Shown here piece after piece: positions 34,720 through 43,166 of a DNA stretch of 52,943 nt. The notes under the pieces are model-generated. The model searched no databases and was not told the DNA's origin. It saw only the letters and a list, made by a program, of their open reading frames with translations. Position 1 is the stretch's first letter; each line of letters starts with the position of its first letter. Made by a program: the position numbers and the translations under genes. Origin of the DNA: Candidatus Bathyarchaeota archaeon (GTDB taxonomy: Archaea > Thermoproteota > Bathyarchaeia > TCS64); the NCBI GenBank assembly GCA_002726865.1, contig PBSW01000023.1, positions 2,064 to 55,006 of the forward strand, written 5' to 3'.

Positions 34720-35175
34720 ATGGGGGTACAGATGAGAGAAGAAGAACGAATCAGGGCAATTGTGAAGCAAGAACTCGAGGAACCATTAGATGAAGTCAAA
34801 AAAAGTCTAAAAACCTCCTTTAGCCGGCAGAACATCAGCCTGAAGGCGGACTTGGAGGATATAGCAACTCAGATCGGGGAGCTAAATACAAACCTGAAAG
34901 CGGAGATAGAGAATATCTCGGCTCAGGATAAAAAGGAGCACATCAAGGTTAAAGATGACATCGAGACCTTGACAGGGCAGTTGGACAGCCTTGACGAGAC
35001 CCTTACGATCCTTACCAGTAGGATTGAGACGTTTGATGATGAAATTAGCAACCGCTGGAGCCTCGTTGTCAAGCTCAGAAAGTACACACTAGACCAGCTT
35101 ATGTCTGAATATAAGCGGTTAACCATTAATATGCGCCCGGGGAAAAACGAAACGGATGAGAAAATAGAAGAATGA
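34720..35175 (+). CDS. Coiled-coil protein coupled to a permease gene
   Basis: 151 residues, almost entirely helical with heptad-like periodicity: charged N terminus EEERIRAIVKQELEEPLDEV, then repeats of the type LKADLEDIATQIGELNTNLK and IETLTGQLDSLDETLTILTS. No membrane segment or cysteine. Strong AAGGAGG site. Its stop overlaps the start of the downstream ArsB/NhaD-type permease (ATGA at 35172), so the two are translationally coupled. This suggests a soluble accessory or regulatory subunit of the transporter; I know of no named family. Confidence 0.7.
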   Translation: MGVQMREEERIRAIVKQELEEPLDEVKKSLKTSFSRQNISLKADLEDIATQIGELNTNLKAEIENISAQDKKEHIKVKDDIETLTGQLDSLDETLTILTSRIETFDDEISNRWSLVVKLRKYTLDQLMSEYKRLTINMRPGKNETDEKIEE

Positions 35176-36482
35176 CGGTTTCCCAAGGTCTCGCGGTTCT
35201 CGTATTTGTTGTCGTTTTCATACTAATTGCAATTGAAGCAATCCACCGGACCTACGCTTCTATGCTAGGCGCGTTGATCTTCGTTATTTTAGGTGCGATC
35301 AAACCGGAGGACATCATCGCACGAGACTTATTAGACATGGAGATCTTGGCTGTGGTGTTAGGGCTATTTCTCCTCGTACGAGGGGCTGAAAGGTCAGGGC
35401 TATTTCAATTTCTAGCGGTCAAAATAATGAGGAACTCTAAAACCCCCACCGCCTTCGCAGCGATACTGCTCTCCTTCACGGTTTTCCTCGCAATCTTCGT
35501 GAGCAACATTGGGGCGATGCTGATCATGGCGAGCATCACTATTACGATGGCACGGAGCCTAAAAATCAGGCCTCAGATCCTCATGATTTTCCAGGCGGTA
35601 GTAATCAACATAGGAGGGATGACCCTCTGGACGGGGTCTATTCCCAACATCATCATCGGAATTGAGGGGAATCTCAGTTTTATGGATTTCATAGTTCACA
35701 TAATGCCCCTTGGGATCATCCTCTATATAACAACACTAATCATTTTCGTCCGACTCTTCAAGAAGGATTTCACTCCCCAACCCATGGATGAATTCAAGGA
35801 TATGGAGTTTGATGAATGGATCGACAGGGCCATAGAGGTGAGCGGCCTAAAAGTTGACGGAATCAACCAAAGTAGCGCCTCTGCTGCAGCGATACTAGTA
35901 CTTACGATTATAGGCTTCATGACCTACGAAGTCTTTAATCTGACCCCCGCATTCATCGCATTGACGGGGGGTTTACTTATGATGTTCAACCAAACCCGTG
36001 AACCCCAGGGGGTGCTCAGGGAGGTAGATTGGTCCACAATCTTCTTCCTCGCAGGGCTTTTTATCATGATCAATGGCCTAAATGAAATCGGTGTAATTGG
36101 CGCCCTCGCAGTGTGGCTCTCGAACCTCATTGGAGCTGACCCACTTTACGCCTCCATAAACCTGATGTGGCTCTCAGGGTTCGTCTCCTCGGTTGTGGAT
36201 AATATCCCCCTCTCCTCCTCCCTGTCTCCAATCGTGAGGGGTCTTGTGGCAAATGAGACCTCAAAGCTGCTCTGGTGGGGACTGGTGATAGGGGCAAATC
36301 TGGGAGGAAATATGACTCCAATCGGGTCCCCGAGTAATGTAATCACTATTGGGATTTCGGAGCAAGAAGGATACCCCATTAGCTTCACAATGTTCCTGAA
36401 GCTGGGATCGACCCTCACCATACTATATTTCATCATATCCACGTTTTACTTGTATTTGCGGTATGCCGTCTTCGCCATTTAG
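35172..36482 (+). CDS. ArsB/NhaD/SLC13-type ion transporter
   Basis: A 436-residue polytopic membrane protein with about 11-12 hydrophobic helices. Ion-transporter superfamily signatures: VSNIGAMLIMASITITMA, then INIGGMTLWTGSIPNIIIG in the first half, and VVDNIPLSSSLSPI plus LGGNMTPIGSPSNVITIG in the second half, the inverted-repeat re-entrant loops of this superfamily. Could export arsenite, exchange Na+/H+, or move dicarboxylates; no arsenic-resistance partners are present. Coupled to the coiled-coil protein upstream. Confidence 0.85.
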   Translation: MTVSQGLAVLVFVVVFILIAIEAIHRTYASMLGALIFVILGAIKPEDIIARDLLDMEILAVVLGLFLLVRGAERSGLFQFLAVKIMRNSKTPTAFAAILLSFTVFLAIFVSNIGAMLIMASITITMARSLKIRPQILMIFQAVVINIGGMTLWTGSIPNIIIGIEGNLSFMDFIVHIMPLGIILYITTLIIFVRLFKKDFTPQPMDEFKDMEFDEWIDRAIEVSGLKVDGINQSSASAAAILVLTIIGFMTYEVFNLTPAFIALTGGLLMMFNQTREPQGVLREVDWSTIFFLAGLFIMINGLNEIGVIGALAVWLSNLIGADPLYASINLMWLSGFVSSVVDNIPLSSSLSPIVRGLVANETSKLLWWGLVIGANLGGNMTPIGSPSNVITIGISEQEGYPISFTMFLKLGSTLTILYFIISTFYLYLRYAVFAI

Positions 36483-36847
36483 TTAATGAAAAAAACCTAA
36501 CTGTGATTAACACTCGCTTTGAACATCTTAGGTAAGAAGACCTCAAAGGCGAGTGGACCTTTCTTCACTTTGGGTCCTGTAGGGGATATCACTTGGGACC
36601 GACGCATATGTTCCAGGCTATAGTTTGAAATTTCCTAAGTCAATTGCCCACAAAGTTGACTCTCACTCGAGAACTCGTTCCCGCTGCCCCAATTATTGTT
36701 TTACAGGTTCGTGAACGTGTTCCTCATAATATACCCCTACTCCTCATTACTGCTAGGACCCTCGTCATAGCTGAAGAGGGCTGATACTCGTGAGATTATG
36801 GATCAAAAACGAAAAGTATTTACTTCTCAGCGTTTGTTTCGTGCTGA
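36483..36847. other. Spacer with two hairpins, otherwise empty
   Basis: About 365 bp between the permease and the small protein at 36848. The left third holds two inverted repeats, listed separately. A TATA-like AAAAGTATTTAC at about 36811-36822 precedes the next start. No gene was seen. Confidence 0.4.
36511..36577 (+). repeat. Tandem inverted repeats after the permease gene
   Basis: CACTCGCTTTGA (36511-36522) pairs with TCAAAGGCGAGTG (36543-36555), 12 pairs with one bulged G and a 20-nt loop. GGACC (36555-36559) then pairs with GGTCC (36573-36577). The first begins 28 bp after the permease stop, so a 3' UTR structure or terminator is plausible. No T-run follows directly. Confidence 0.45.
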
Positions 36848-37111
36848 ATGATAATTCTTGTCTTTTTTGACTGGAACTCCTCCGGCAAGGAGCTTAGGAG
36901 ATGGAACAATCAATTCAAGGAAGCTTGCAGGAAGCACGGTATGATCTTTAAGGGCCTTTATGGACCAATGGGTCAAAAGTTTAACTTTACTTGGATCATA
37001 GAGAGCGAAAGTGTTGACAAGTTTATTGAGACCACAAACTCAGTCATCAGGCCTCCCGCTATGACTCACTATATCGTCGAGGTCCTGATTCCCCAATTAC
37101 TCGATGAATAA
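36848..37111 (+). CDS. Small alpha/beta protein, ferredoxin-like fold likely
   Basis: 87 residues from ATG 36848. The pattern beta-alpha-beta-beta-alpha-beta (MIILVFFDWNSSGKELRRWN, then GMIFKGLYGPMGQKFNFTWI, then SVDKFIETTNSVIR and HYIVEVLIPQLL) suggests a dimeric alpha/beta barrel or ferredoxin-like fold, as in small sensor or monooxygenase-like proteins. No catalytic motif was identified. It has a TATA-like element 26-37 bp upstream and stands alone, so probably a leaderless transcript. Function unknown. Confidence 0.65.
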   Translation: MIILVFFDWNSSGKELRRWNNQFKEACRKHGMIFKGLYGPMGQKFNFTWIIESESVDKFIETTNSVIRPPAMTHYIVEVLIPQLLDE

Positions 37112-37627
37112 AGGATAACGGAAATTAAATCATCTTCATTCGTGGCCGTTCGAAACATTGTAGAGCCTAGTACTTTTATCTATACGTGGTTATCGTATCT
37201 CTGTTTTTACCGATACATGATAAAGCCGATAACATCTAAGATTAAGCCGTTGGTGCAAGACCAGCAAGCAACATAGGCCTTGGAAACAGAAGAGAAACTT
37301 GTTCAGTGCCCTTTAGCCATTTTCTGACTGATATTTCCACACACGCGCCTGGAAGATGAAAATGGCGTCGAAAACGAGTACATGGAAGATGTTAGAGGAC
37401 GCCCCTTGGGACCAGATATCATGTCCCATGTAATTCCATCTTTGTATTTTCCGTTCAGGTTGATATCAAAGAAAATAGTTTTCCTTTGTGATAGTTGGAA
37501 AAACGGGTCGATAAACTATCTTTCTCGGTCAAGTAACCTTTTTACACTGACTCTTCCAGATGCTAAATATCGAATTAATCCTGATTCGTGTATCAGAGTC
37601 TTAAATGGGAGTAAATTGTGAGGCAGT
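37112..37627. other. Spacer before the antiporter, nothing recognised
   Basis: About 515 bp. A 79-codon frame (37382-37621) ends just before the antiporter start, but its translation shows no domain and no ribosome site, so it is not accepted. No RNA gene or repeat was seen. Confidence 0.4.
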
Positions 37628-38908
37628 ATGGTAACCCAGAGTTTCGTTCAGAGCTTCCTTATACTTATCTCCGCGACCCTCTTTTTAAGCTACATCAGCA
37701 ACCTTTTCTACGCAAAGACCCGGATTCCCGATATCGTCTGGCTCCTTGGATTTGGCTATCTCATAGGTCCGGTACTGGGCTTTTTTGAGATCGGGACTTT
37801 CATGTCGATCTTTCCCCTGTTAATCTTAGTCACGGTCTCTATCTTTAGTTTTGATACGGGAATCAACGTCGACATTTCATCAGTGATGAGGACAGCGGTT
37901 AAAGCCCTAATCCTCTCCATGACCACATTCCTCGCCGTCACCTTTATCATAGGTTTCTCTGTGAGCTTCCTCTTCCCCCAACATTTCAAGCTTCTAGAAG
38001 GTTTACTGTTGGGGGCGATGATAGGGGGACTCGGAGGTATCTCCGTAACGGGGATCCTAGACCAGCTCAAGACGCTGATCCCATTCATTGAGGATGAAGG
38101 GATCGTCCTGAAATTAGAATCGACTATCAGCGACCCTATTAAGGTGGTGGCCTGCGTCACTCTTATCCGAATGATAATGTCCCCTGGGCTCAGCCTTGAG
38201 GATGGGTTCAAGGACATTGTGTTCACATTCACGGTCTCGATCCTCTTCGGCCTTATAGTAGGGCTGCTGTGGGCGGAAGTCCTCAACTTCCTCTGGGGCA
38301 GGCCCTTCAACTATATGATGACAGTAGCGGCCCTTTTCCCTATCTATATCGCCTCTGAATCGATCGCGGGCACCGGAGGAGGCCCAATAACAGCCCTCGC
38401 CTTTGGGCTAACTATCACCAATTATCGATACATCTCCCGAAAGATAGGATCCAACCGTAAGGTCAGGATCAATAAGAAAAGGATCCGAGAGTTTAATATG
38501 GAAATTACATTCCTGATCAAGGCCTTCTTCTTCGTTTACCTCGGGCTCACAGTGGAGCTGAGCCTAGAGTACTCTCTGGTGGCCCTAGGGATTGTTACTC
38601 TGATGCTTTGCGTACGTTACATGGTGGCCTCAGGAGTGGGGAGCCTCCTCAACTTCACCGTGGGGGAGAGGGTGTTAAGCAGAGTGATCTATCTCCAAGG
38701 GACCTCAGCCCTGGTTTTAAGTGAGCTACCAGGGCTCCTGGATCCCATGGGGCAACACCTTGACCTCGATATCTACAAGAACTTTGCCTATCCCATCGTC
38801 TTGTTGACTATTATCTTTGTCTCATCAGTTGGGCCTACGCTGGCGAAGAGGCAGCTTAGAACCATGGAAGGAAGAGAAAGCGCCTCAGCTGAGGCTCACG
38901 TGATATAG
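37628..38908 (+). CDS. CPA-type Na+/H+ (cation:proton) antiporter
   Basis: A 426-residue integral membrane protein with about 12-13 helices. Monovalent cation:proton antiporter features: IPDIVWLLGFGYLIGPVLGF at the N terminus, FDTGINVDISSVMR, the central GAMIGGLGGISVTGI and LKLESTISDPIKVVACV helices, where the S-D-P carries the transport Asp, and GTGGGPITALAFGLTI later. It ends with a short cytosolic tail and overlaps the convergent DUF362 gene by 13 bp. Probably Na+ or K+ extrusion/pH homeostasis. Confidence 0.87.
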   Translation: MVTQSFVQSFLILISATLFLSYISNLFYAKTRIPDIVWLLGFGYLIGPVLGFFEIGTFMSIFPLLILVTVSIFSFDTGINVDISSVMRTAVKALILSMTTFLAVTFIIGFSVSFLFPQHFKLLEGLLLGAMIGGLGGISVTGILDQLKTLIPFIEDEGIVLKLESTISDPIKVVACVTLIRMIMSPGLSLEDGFKDIVFTFTVSILFGLIVGLLWAEVLNFLWGRPFNYMMTVAALFPIYIASESIAGTGGGPITALAFGLTITNYRYISRKIGSNRKVRINKKRIREFNMEITFLIKAFFFVYLGLTVELSLEYSLVALGIVTLMLCVRYMVASGVGSLLNFTVGERVLSRVIYLQGTSALVLSELPGLLDPMGQHLDLDIYKNFAYPIVLLTIIFVSSVGPTLAKRQLRTMEGRESASAEAHVI

Positions 38909-40056
38909 ACGTTCATTTTTTCCTTATCAAGAACCGCATTGTGACCCGCCTCCCTTAGCTTCTCAGCGGAAAGTCTTAACCACTTTCCGTGGGATTCGGG
39001 ATCATCATTACTAAGGTCGAGCTTGGAAAGTTCCTCGTGTCCCTGAAGCCTCGCGGCTTGCATCAGAACGTTCCGAGTAGCCCAGGCATCCATGGCGCAC
39101 GGATCGGTGCTAGCCATGATAATGTTGAGTCTCGTTGCGTCGTCGTCGTTGCACCGGGGCCCCTTCCCGGGGGTAGAGTTGACCCAGATAGCGTCAAGAA
39201 CGTTGAGGTCGGGGGCCCGGGTCCGGGCGATCTGGATCCCCATTCCTCCGGTCCGAACGCTCCTGTGGGCGCCACCACCCTGTAGCTTGTCGCTCACTAC
39301 TCCCATGTAGTGCTTGACACAACCAGTAACACCATAGATAAAGTGGGCCTTGAGCACGGGAACGTTGATGAGTTTCAGCCTATTGGAGTCGTAGGTCTTG
39401 GTCTCTGGGTCCCAAACCCCCTCCTTGAAGCTGGTCAAAGTGCCGTGAGCCGTCTTAAACTTAGGGTAGGAGACCCTGATCCCCGTGATTGAGTCAGCGA
39501 AGCTCTGGATTACATAGCCGTCACAATCATCTCCCTCCGAGTATTCCCCCACCTCGTTCGAGGTTATCTCATCCCAAAGATATGTGGAGACCCTGTATCC
39601 TGGGAAGGACTCGGCGACGACACGGTTTGACTGGGCCCTGTCCTCGGCGTTATTCACCTCATAATCAAAGCTCCCCCCGTGGCGCGTCGAGCCATACTGG
39701 GCCTGACCGTTGTCGGCGATGACCACCTCCCCAGTGAAACCATCAGGATGCGAAACGATGGCTTCAATAATCGCCTTAACGAGGTCTGTGTTAGTGCCAC
39801 CCCGTTGGTCCCATTGGGAATTGACCTTGAGGAGGACTATAGAGTCAGATTGCACCATTCCGTAGAAATCAATGCCTTTCTCCCCCATTAGGTCTATAAG
39901 TCTCTTGAATCCCCCATCTTTGCCATCTGTGTTCTTGACTACGAAGATGTCAGAGGGTATCTTGCTCGCAGCCTTTGCCTCTTTGAGCTCTAATTCCAAT
40001 ACGTCGTACATGATTCCGTCCTCAATTAAAGTGTAGATACTGATCACTGATTCCAT
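38896..40056 (-). CDS. DUF362 domain protein
   Basis: 386 residues of a DUF362-type protein. Signatures: IVLLKVNSQWDQRGGTNTDL, the segment VVIADNGQAQYGSTRHGG, LINVPVLKAHFIYGVTGCVK and MGVVSDKLQGGG, and the late DPCAMDAWATRNVLMQAA. Members often carry Fe-S ferredoxin domains; this one lacks CxxCxxC motifs, so only the DUF362 core is present. ATG 40056 is used; ATG 40011 is possible. No function is established here. Upstream CcdA and TlpA genes are on the same strand, 29 bp away, so co-transcription in a redox operon is possible. Confidence 0.8.
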   Translation of the reverse strand: MESVISIYTLIEDGIMYDVLELELKEAKAASKIPSDIFVVKNTDGKDGGFKRLIDLMGEKGIDFYGMVQSDSIVLLKVNSQWDQRGGTNTDLVKAIIEAIVSHPDGFTGEVVIADNGQAQYGSTRHGGSFDYEVNNAEDRAQSNRVVAESFPGYRVSTYLWDEITSNEVGEYSEGDDCDGYVIQSFADSITGIRVSYPKFKTAHGTLTSFKEGVWDPETKTYDSNRLKLINVPVLKAHFIYGVTGCVKHYMGVVSDKLQGGGAHRSVRTGGMGIQIARTRAPDLNVLDAIWVNSTPGKGPRCNDDDATRLNIIMASTDPCAMDAWATRNVLMQAARLQGHEELSKLDLSNDDPESHGKWLRLSAEKLREAGHNAVLDKEKMNVYIT

Positions 40057-40085
40057 TTAGATATTAATAATCCTTGACCAAACGC

Positions 40086-40742
40086 TCAAAGATAGGTGGC
40101 ATAGTAGAAGTAGATAAGGTAGAGCCCCACTATGATGAGGACCGCTCCACTGGATCGCTGGATCCTCTCCGTGGCCATGTTAATCCTCTGAATTAGATAA
40201 TCCCTAGCCTGGGAGAGGAGGACCGTGGTTACGATTAGAGGTACCCCCATACCCAAGGCGTAGGTGATGAAGCTGAGGACCCCATAGAAGATCCCCTTGG
40301 ACATGGAGTAGAAGAGAACGCTGACGAAGATGGGGGCGGAGCATCCCACCCCTACAAGCCCATAGACTATGCCAAAGATGTATAGGCCTAGAAATCCCTG
40401 CTTCACGGATGGCATGATGTCAGGGTAGATGAATGGCATCTTGAGGTCTAAGAGGTTCCTTAGCCCCATTATAATGATGATGATTCCGGCTACGATGTCC
40501 AACTGTGGTATGATCTGGGGGACGAGTTCCCCGAGGCTCGAGGCAAGTCCTCCTACAACGGCGAAAACAGTAATGAGCCCCAAAGTACATGCGAGGCCCC
40601 CGGTGAGGGCCTTCACGACCCCGAACTCAGCACCCAGGTAGTAGGAAACATATCCGGGGAGAAGAGCATAACTGCATGGAGAGAAGAGGGAGAAGACGCC
40701 GGCGGAGAAAGCGAAGACCAGCCCCGAGAGTTGGAATGCCAT
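40086..40742 (-). CDS. ccdA: CcdA-type thiol-disulfide membrane transporter
   Basis: Carries reducing equivalents across the membrane to extracytoplasmic thioredoxins. 218 residues, six hydrophobic helices. The two redox cysteines are in SLFSPCSYALLPGYVSYYLG (C23) and LVGVGCSAPIFVSVL (C134), as in CcdA/DsbD-beta. Starts at ATG 40742, eight bases after the TlpA-like stop, so it is the second gene of a leftward operon. No cytochrome c genes are near; general extracytoplasmic disulfide reduction is likelier. Confidence 0.92.
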   Translation of the reverse strand: MAFQLSGLVFAFSAGVFSLFSPCSYALLPGYVSYYLGAEFGVVKALTGGLACTLGLITVFAVVGGLASSLGELVPQIIPQLDIVAGIIIIIMGLRNLLDLKMPFIYPDIMPSVKQGFLGLYIFGIVYGLVGVGCSAPIFVSVLFYSMSKGIFYGVLSFITYALGMGVPLIVTTVLLSQARDYLIQRINMATERIQRSSGAVLIIVGLYLIYFYYATYL

Positions 40743-40750
40743 CCTATTTT

Positions 40751-41266
40751 CTACTCGTTGATAAGAGATAATATTTCGGTTTTTAGTTTCAGAGGGGGGA
40801 CAGGGCCGTGCTTGTATCTTATCTCCCCCTCTCGGTCAATGATGACGAATGTGGGGATACTAGAGATCTTGAACTGTTGAGTCACAGGGGGGTCGGAGAG
40901 GTCTCTAGCGTGGATCCATGTTGCCCCAAAGGTCTCGGACCAATCTTCTAGGACTTGAATAGTGTCGTATGCCGGATCAACGGATATCGAGATTATAACA
41001 AAATGGTCCCCTATCTCCTCATGGAGAGAGACTAGACTAGGCATGGAGGCCCGGCATGGACCACACCAAGTTGCCATGAAGTCGATGAGCACAACCTCTC
41101 CGCTGTAGTCGCTGAGAGTCACGGTATTCCCGTTGATATCTGGGATCGAAAAGTCCATCCTCTCTCTCTGGATCTGCATCAGGAACCAGCCACCGCTGAG
41201 GATAGAAACTCCGATAACAGTAGCGATCATGAGGCTAAGGTTTCTGCTTGTGGAACCTGAGATCAA
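40751..41266 (-). CDS. Membrane-anchored TlpA/ResA-like thioredoxin
   Basis: Thiol-disulfide reductase facing outside the cell, fed by the adjacent CcdA. 171 residues: hydrophobic anchor about 11-30, then the thioredoxin fold beginning FSIPDINGNTVTLSDY, active site FMATWCGPCRASMPSL (C68, C71), ISVDPAYDTIQVLEDW and the cis-Pro region ISSIPTFVIIDREGEI. Start TTG 41266 gives a cytosolic Ser/Arg N terminus before the anchor; ATG 41230 would begin inside the anchor. Confidence 0.9.
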   Translation of the reverse strand: MISGSTSRNLSLMIATVIGVSILSGGWFLMQIQRERMDFSIPDINGNTVTLSDYSGEVVLIDFMATWCGPCRASMPSLVSLHEEIGDHFVIISISVDPAYDTIQVLEDWSETFGATWIHARDLSDPPVTQQFKISSIPTFVIIDREGEIRYKHGPVPPLKLKTEILSLINE

Positions 41267-41582
41267 CTTCTCGCTTAACTCCCTTAAATGCTAGCTTCTC
41301 TACTCGGTCTCGAATAAAACTTAGTAATACGCCTTGGGATTTCTATTAGATCTTTATCCGAGGACCAGCGCAACGAACGTGATGCCTGTGACCCCACCAA
41401 AGGAGGAAATCCCTGTGGAGAATGTAGTTGATACACTGAAATCGAGAACAGTTAGGTTACCCAACAGATAGTGATAATAACGTGGGCACTTCCACGATGG
41501 CGAGGCCCGCGCGTTAAAAGGTTTGAGCTATCCGGAACTTTTTTTTCACCAGTAGATGGCCTAGAATTATTAGTTTCTAGGC
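41267..41582. other. Spacer upstream of the TlpA gene
   Basis: About 315 bp between the TlpA start and the 3' end of the decayed regulator. AT-rich segments at about 41540-41575. No gene was recognised. Confidence 0.4.
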
Positions 41583-42018
41583 CTATTTGACGAGTTCTCG
41601 TTTAAACGATGCAGCATAGGGAGAGCAGTAGAAAACGGTCTCTTCCCCGGTGATATCCTCCCGATGGCCCCCCTCATAGATCTTACAGGCGCAATGAGTG
41701 CATATATTGAGGCTTGGTTTTAAGGCAATGGAGACGAGTTGAAAAAAGCGTTGAAAGAGCTTTTGGGTAAGACCCGCCCATCCTCGGTGAGATAATGAAC
41801 CTTCCGTTCCTTCTTCCCCACCATCTCGATGTTCTGGTCGGCTAGACCATTCTCCGCGAGGTGCTGGCGGAAGGGTTAGACGAGACCGGGCTGATCTTTT
41901 TTCCCACCCTTCTTTGGAACTTCCTTATGATACCGTAACCATGGGTAGGACCCGCTTAGAGGATGATGAGGATGTAGAATCTTGTAAAATCGAAGATGAG
42001 GCCGTTGAGGTCTGCCAC
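41583..42018 (-). pseudogene. Decayed PadR-type regulator with C-terminal cysteine (TRASH-like) domain
   Basis: Read leftward from GTG 42018, the frame gives FDFTRFYILIIL, a TAA (41956-41958), then AGPTHGYGIIRKFQRRVGKK. The frame then shifts to PGLV, a second TAA (41876-41878, at the family's Tyr), then HLAENGLADQNIEMVGKKER and VHYLTEDGR. A second shift leads to KLFQRFFQLVSIALKPSLN, then CTHCACKIYEGGHREDITG and FYCSPYAASFKRELVK, ending at TAG 41583. The order (PadR winged helix, helix, zinc-like C-x2-C...C tail) is coherent across three frames. Two nonsense codons plus two frameshifts indicate decay and not one sequencing error. Relative of the intact PadR at 354-836, with an added metal-sensor-like tail. 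Confidence 0.75.
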
Positions 42019-42021
42019 GAT

Positions 42022-42034
42022 GTGAAAATTTCAC
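42022..42034. promoter_or_regulatory. Palindrome upstream of the decayed regulator
   Basis: GTGAAA-A-TTTCAC is a perfect 6+1+6 inverted repeat ending 4 bp from the GTG at 42018. It looks like the former operator of the decayed PadR-type gene. Whether anything still binds it is unknown; it also lies 61 bp from the 3' end of the flavoprotein gene. Confidence 0.4.
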
Positions 42035-42095
42035 GAACGGAGATATGTATAGCTTCTCTTAGGGATCCATGAGCAAGAATACCTGAATAAAGCGG

Positions 42096-43166
42096 TTATC
42101 GTACGAGACTCAAGCGCCTGAGCTCATTTTTCACGAAGATCTCCCTCCTCTCATCCGATAGGCTCTTTGTGAATTCATAGATCCTCCTCAAGACTCGCTG
42201 GATCTGCCGGATCTCCTCGCCATAAATCTCATCAGGTGATCTCCCATCAAGCATTGCGGTGGCAATAGCCTCCCCCGCAGCAATACCGCTTTCCACAGAC
42301 CACCTGATCCCCTCACCCGACATAGGGTTGCAGAGCCCCGCAGCATCCCCTACAAGGAGGACTGACCCACGACCTATCCGGAAAAATCCATATGGGATTG
42401 GCCAGACCTCTTGGGTCTTCACCTTCTCTTCCTTATACCCGAACTCTTGAGACAACCAGATTTTGAGGGAAGCTAAAGGATCAGGATTGGCTCCCAGGCT
42501 CTCAGCTAGCACACCTACACCCATGATAAGAAAGTCGTCCCTGGGCAACACATATCCATAGGAGGGGGAGACAGTACTCTTGAAGAAGGCGTAGAAGTTG
42601 TCCCCGATATCTCCATGGGCCTCCACGTGTTCCTGGTAGACATAGAGCTTCCTTTCCTCAGACCCGTAGATCTGCCACCTCACCTGGGAGTTCACGCCAT
42701 CAGCACCCACTAATGTCCTCGCCGTAACCTTCTTGGTTGCACCATTCGACTCAGCCAATGTAGCCTCGACTTCGCCTTTATCCTTGAAATCAGTCAGAGA
42801 GGTCCAAAGAAGCACCTCAACACCTAATTCCATAGCGGCATCGCGTAAGGTCTTGTCAAGAATGTCCCTGTAGACACTGATGAGCTTGTAGCCTTGGACC
42901 TTTCCTCCATTACCTCTGCCGCTAGGGGGTACATAGAAGAGACCTAGATTCCTGGGCTGAGAGTAGACCTCATTAGGGACATCAACACCGAGGTGTTCAG
43001 TGATCAGATCGATGCAGACACCAGGTAGGATGCCTCCGCACGGCTTGTGTCGGTATGTCCCGCCCCGTTCCACCAATAGGGTATCCAGCCCCTTCCTCGC
43101 GCACGTGATAGCAGCCGAAGCTCCAGCTGGACCTCCTCCCACAACGATGACATCGTGGTCAGGCAT
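42096..43166 (-). CDS. Geranylgeranyl-reductase-like flavoprotein, candidate LipT
   Basis: A 356-residue FAD-dependent oxidoreductase. FAD motif VIVVGGGPAGASAAITCARK at the N terminus; HKPCGGILPG, typical of geranylgeranyl reductases; a second FAD motif RTLVGADGVNSQVRWQ; and VLLVGDAAGLCNPMSGEGIR. ATG 43166 overlaps the lipoate ligase stop by 8 bp, with GGGGAGGT ahead of it, so the genes are coupled. Membrane-lipid saturation is the default annotation. Its place at the end of a lipoate operon instead suggests the LipT-type flavoprotein described with LipS1/LipS2 systems (inference). Confidence 0.82.
   Translation of the reverse strand: MPDHDVIVVGGGPAGASAAITCARKGLDTLLVERGGTYRHKPCGGILPGVCIDLITEHLGVDVPNEVYSQPRNLGLFYVPPSGRGNGGKVQGYKLISVYRDILDKTLRDAAMELGVEVLLWTSLTDFKDKGEVEATLAESNGATKKVTARTLVGADGVNSQVRWQIYGSEERKLYVYQEHVEAHGDIGDNFYAFFKSTVSPSYGYVLPRDDFLIMGVGVLAESLGANPDPLASLKIWLSQEFGYKEEKVKTQEVWPIPYGFFRIGRGSVLLVGDAAGLCNPMSGEGIRWSVESGIAAGEAIATAMLDGRSPDEIYGEEIRQIQRVLRRIYEFTKSLSDERREIFVKNELRRLSLVR

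Noticed and set aside
37382..37621. 79-codon frame just ahead of the antiporter
   Set aside because: No motif, no ribosome-binding site, and composition unlike neighbours.
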